Shown one piece after another: positions 6,341-8,906 of a stretch of DNA of 8,906 bases. The DNA comes from Nitrosomonas sp. GTDB taxonomy: Bacteria > Pseudomonadota > Gammaproteobacteria > Burkholderiales > Nitrosomonadaceae. Position numbers and translations under genes: made by a program. Location: the NCBI GenBank assembly GCA_005779435.1, contig SXJH01000057.1, positions 1 to 8,906 of the forward strand. The letters run 5' to 3'. How positions within the stretch are numbered: the stretch's first letter is position 1; every line of letters starts with the position of its first letter. The notes under the pieces were generated by a model. It ran no database searches. It saw only the letters and a list, made by a program, of their open reading frames with translations, and had not been told where the DNA came from.

Positions 6341-6455
6341 TTCGAATCGATGAAATTCAAATTCCCCTTTCCGCAAATAGCAGCAAGTCTGAAAACTAAC
6401 AATCAATAACACTTATATTAACTATTTTCATATGTGTATCGTAAGGATAAGAACG

Positions 6456-7871
6456 ATGTTCCGGTTTTTATTAATCGCATTTATTTCATTTCCATTGACA
6501 GTGCTTGCGCAATCGGCTGAATTGCCCGATTTTACGGGATTGGTTGAAAAACACGGTGCGGCGGTGGTCAATATCAGCGCTGTGCAGAACACAAATATTA
6601 TTAATAATCAGGTGATTCCTGAAATACCGGGAATGCCGGAGGACTCGCCTTTTTATGAGTTCTTCAGAAAACATATGCAACCGTTTCCCGCACCGCGAAA
6701 ATCCGAACCCAAATCGTTAGGTTCCGGTTTTATTATCAGTTCGGACGGTTATATTTTGACCAATGCGCATGTCGTCGAGACCGCCGATGAGATTACGGTA
6801 AAGCTGAACGATAAGCGCGAATTCGCAGCCGAAATTATCGGTACCGACCGGAAAACGGATATTGCATTGATTAAGATAAATGCCGCCGATTTGCCTAAAG
6901 TAACGCAAGGAAATCCGGAAAATCTCAAAGTCGGGGAATGGGTCGTTGCTATCGGATCGCCTTTCGGTTTTGAGCACAGTGTCACGGCGGGTATCGTCAG
7001 CGCTAAAGGACGCTCGTTGGCGCAAGAAAACTATGTTCCTTTCATTCAGACGGATGTGGCCATCAATCCCGGAAATTCCGGCGGGCCGCTGTTTAACATG
7101 CGCGGGGAAGTGGTCGGCATCAATTCGCAGATATACAGCCGAACCGGCGGATTCATGGGATTGTCGTTTGCGATACCGATTAATGTGGCAACGGAAATCG
7201 CCGATCAATTGAAAATCAGCGGCAAGGTGAGCCGTGGCAGAATAGGTGTGATGATTCAGGAAGTAACCAAGGAACTTGCCGAGTCGTTTGGTTTGTCGGA
7301 CAGTAAAGGCGCTTTGGTCGTTTCGGTCGAAAAAGGCGGCCCTGCCGATAAGGCAAAGATTCTGGCGCGCGATATCATTGTTAAATTTGATAGCACGGAT
7401 GTGGCGGCATCGTCCGATTTGCCGCGCATTGTCGGGAATACTAAACCGGGTTCCAAAGTGCCTATCGAATTGTGGCGCGACGGCGCTTTAAAAACGATCA
7501 AAGTCGAGGTTGGCGAAACACCGGTCGATCAGGCCGCAGAGAGCCGGAAATCGAAACAAAGCAAGAAACCGAATGCATCCAATCGCATTGGGTTGGTATT
7601 GAGCGAACTCACCGGGGAACAAAAGAAACAACTGGAAATCAACAGCGGGCTGCTGGTTGAGGATATGCAGCCCGGTATTGCCAGCAGATCCGGTATTCGT
7701 GTCGGTGACGTTATTCTGGGATTTAACAGTAAAGATATTAAAAGCGTCGAGCAATTTAATGAATTGCTCAATCGAATCGAGATTGGGAAAAATATTGCAT
7801 TGCTGGTTAAAAGAGGCGATATGACCACTTTCATTACCATGAAGCTAACCGGCGATGACAAAAAAAATTGA
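6456..7871 (+). CDS. mucD: Periplasmic serine protease MucD/DegP (HtrA family)
   Basis: This 471-residue trypsin-like protease/chaperone degrades misfolded periplasmic proteins. A signal peptide spans 1-18 (cut after VLA). The protease domain (about 28-255) has the full triad: H105 in LTNAHVV, D135 in TDIALIK and S208 in NPGNSGGPL. A loop rich in Pro, Phe and acidic residues at 52-86 resembles the family LA loop. Two PDZ domains follow, at about 262-352 and 377-465, separated by a charged SRKSKQSKK linker. Two PDZ domains and genomic position favour MucD/DegP over single-PDZ DegS. The ATG at 6456 is chosen because AAGGA (6443-6447) lies eight bases upstream and the signal peptide then starts cleanly; an upstream ATG at 6432 would add eight residues without a binding site. 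The 115-base gap after rseB may hold its own promoter, but I could not identify one with confidence. Confidence 0.95.
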   Translation: MFRFLLIAFISFPLTVLAQSAELPDFTGLVEKHGAAVVNISAVQNTNIINNQVIPEIPGMPEDSPFYEFFRKHMQPFPAPRKSEPKSLGSGFIISSDGYILTNAHVVETADEITVKLNDKREFAAEIIGTDRKTDIALIKINAADLPKVTQGNPENLKVGEWVVAIGSPFGFEHSVTAGIVSAKGRSLAQENYVPFIQTDVAINPGNSGGPLFNMRGEVVGINSQIYSRTGGFMGLSFAIPINVATEIADQLKISGKVSRGRIGVMIQEVTKELAESFGLSDSKGALVVSVEKGGPADKAKILARDIIVKFDSTDVAASSDLPRIVGNTKPGSKVPIELWRDGALKTIKVEVGETPVDQAAESRKSKQSKKPNASNRIGLVLSELTGEQKKQLEINSGLLVEDMQPGIASRSGIRVGDVILGFNSKDIKSVEQFNELLNRIEIGKNIALLVKRGDMTTFITMKLTGDDKKN

Positions 7872-8145
7872 ATTAAGCGCGGACACGGACGATCAAGGGA
7901 TATCTTTGATCGTTTACGGTCGCGAAGAATGTCATCTGTGCCAGGATATGCTGGATGCTTTACATGAATTGCAACAGCAAGCGGCTTTTACATTTCAGCT
8001 TGTCGATATCGATTCCGATCCGGAATTGATCGCACGCTACGGGGAGAAAATCCCCGTATTGGTATCGTCTCGAACTCATCAGGAAATTTGTCATTATCAC
8101 TTGGATGTTGCGGTTTTAGGTGCTTATCTTGATAAATTTCGTTAG
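7855..8145 (+). CDS. Small glutaredoxin-family (thioredoxin-fold) protein
   Basis: This is a 96-residue cytoplasmic protein with no signal peptide. The thioredoxin-like pattern is visible: a first strand (ISLIVYGREE), the redox motif C26-H-L-C29 at the start of a helix, a second strand (FQLVDIDSD) and the cis-proline strand KIPVLV with P67. Size and layout match the glutaredoxin-like DUF836 family often found between mucD and lepA in betaproteobacteria; this context is recalled, not searched. It probably carries out thiol-disulfide exchange, but substrate and partner are unknown. An extra cysteine is at 79. The start ATG lies inside mucD, giving a 17-base overlap in another frame, with no clear Shine-Dalgarno, so translation is likely coupled to mucD. 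Confidence 0.85.
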   Translation: MTKKIELSADTDDQGISLIVYGREECHLCQDMLDALHELQQQAAFTFQLVDIDSDPELIARYGEKIPVLVSSRTHQEICHYHLDVAVLGAYLDKFR

Positions 8146-8234
8146 AATGCTGCCTCTTTTAACCATCGATACAATCTTTTGATTTTCAACCGACTGGCAC
8201 CGTTGAAGATGATTCTTGCGTATTCCAAACCCTG

Positions 8235-8906
8235 ATGCAGCATATTCGAAATTTTTCCATTATTGCCCATATCGATCACGGCAAATCGACGTTAGCGGAT
8301 CGCATTATTCACTTGTGCGGCGGATTGTCGGACCGGGAAATGGAAGAGCAGGTGCTCGATTCCATGGATCTGGAGCGCGAAAGAGGGATTACCATCAAAG
8401 CGCAAACGGCGGCTTTGCACTATAAGGCAAAGAACGGCGAGACGTATTTGCTCAATCTGATCGATACGCCGGGGCACGTCGATTTTTCCTACGAAGTTTC
8501 AAGGTCGCTGGCGGCGTGCGAGGGCGCATTGCTGGTTGTCGATGCGTCGCAAGGCGTGGAAGCGCAAACCGTTGCCAATTGTTACACCGCCATTGAACAA
8601 GGCGTGGAAGTCATCCCCGTGCTTAACAAAATCGATTTGCCGGCTGCCGATCCCGAGCGCGTGATTACTAACATTGAAGAAGTTATCGGTATCGATGCGC
8701 ACGATGCCGTGAGAGTCAGCGCTAAAACAGGCGTCGGTGTCGGAGATGTTTTGGAAGCATTGATCGCGCGCATTCCTGCGCCCAAGGGGGATCCCGCCGC
8801 GCCATTGAAGGCGTTGATCATCGATTCGTGGTTCGATAATTACGTCGGTGTGGTGATTCTGGTCAGAATTGTGGACGGTACCGTCAAGCCGGGCGATAAG
8901 ATCATG
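8235..8906 (+). CDS. lepA: Elongation factor 4 (LepA), 5' part, cut by window end
   Basis: The first 224 codons of a translational GTPase that remodels stalled or initiating ribosomes in the cytoplasm and at the membrane. The frame is open to the window edge; the full family length is about 600 residues. All GTPase motifs are present: AHIDHGKS (11-18, P-loop with the LepA-typical His), RGITIKAQ (50-57, switch I), DTPGH (77-81), NKID (131-134) and SAKTG (162-166). Domain II begins around residue 190 (LKALIIDSWFDNYVGVV). The start MQHIRNFSIIAHIDHGK is the standard family start, so ATG 8235 is secure although no Shine-Dalgarno is visible. An 89-base gap separates it from the glutaredoxin gene. 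lepA downstream of the sigma-E operon is also found in E. coli. Confidence 0.97.
   Translation, partial: MQHIRNFSIIAHIDHGKSTLADRIIHLCGGLSDREMEEQVLDSMDLERERGITIKAQTAALHYKAKNGETYLLNLIDTPGHVDFSYEVSRSLAACEGALLVVDASQGVEAQTVANCYTAIEQGVEVIPVLNKIDLPAADPERVITNIEEVIGIDAHDAVRVSAKTGVGVGDVLEALIARIPAPKGDPAAPLKALIIDSWFDNYVGVVILVRIVDGTVKPGDKIM

Noticed and set aside
6339..6348. Perfect 10-bp palindrome GATTCGAATC at the rseB stop codon
   Set aside because: It is isolated, with no second site or promoter element nearby, so it is not distinguishable from chance.
6432..6455. Upstream ATG for mucD adding MCIVRIRT
   Set aside because: It has no binding site, while the ATG at 6456 has AAGGA at ideal spacing and gives a cleaner signal peptide.
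6717..7208. 163-residue minus-strand open frame opposite mucD
   Set aside because: It is a shadow of the mucD protease domain; no domain, signal or ribosome binding site is visible.
8143..8175. TAGAAT and TACAAT as -10 elements for a separate lepA promoter
   Set aside because: Neither has an acceptable -35 at 16-18 bases.

Overview
This window looks like a chromosomal core-gene region of a betaproteobacterium. Gene order and protein character suggest the Nitrosomonadales (Nitrosomonas-like), but that is a judgement from memory and was not computed. Base composition is moderate and even. I see no mobile element, CRISPR array, tRNA, rRNA or foreign island.

Left part, minus strand (about 1-2014): going downstream on the minus strand, the genes are an exported L,D-transpeptidase (1025-2014), rpmH (650-787, ribosomal protein L34), rnpA (270-596, RNase P protein) and yidD (73-282, membrane insertion factor). 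rpmH-rnpA-yidD is the classic compact cluster. It lacks the usual divergent dnaA, and no DnaA boxes were found. A strong sigma70-type promoter (825-854) drives the cluster. The rnpA start is unusual: family similarity extends past the first standard start codon with no ATG or GTG available.

Middle, minus strand (2302-3903): nadB, L-aspartate oxidase, the first step of de novo NAD synthesis. A likely terminator lies at 2207-2238. nadB is divergent from the following operon across a 274-base intergenic region (3904-4177).

Right part, plus strand (4178-8906): an envelope-stress operon. It holds rpoE (sigma-E), rseA (membrane anti-sigma factor), rseB (periplasmic co-regulator), a mucD/DegP-type periplasmic protease with two PDZ domains, a small cytoplasmic thioredoxin-fold (glutaredoxin-family) protein, and lepA (elongation factor 4), cut by the window end. 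Genes are tightly packed: a 1-base gap for rpoE/rseA, a 4-base ATGA overlap for rseA/rseB and a 17-base overlap for mucD/glutaredoxin. RseA holds RpoE at the inner membrane, RseB senses envelope state and protects RseA, and MucD degrades misfolded periplasmic proteins. The nadB/rpoE-rseA-rseB...lepA order matches the E. coli locus, with mucD and the glutaredoxin gene where E. coli has rseC.

I found no convincing undescribed system. The points most worth a second look are the rnpA start, the inverted repeats near the rpmH and rpoE promoters, the separation of rpmH from dnaA, and the conserved-looking insertion of a CxxC protein in the sigma-E operon.
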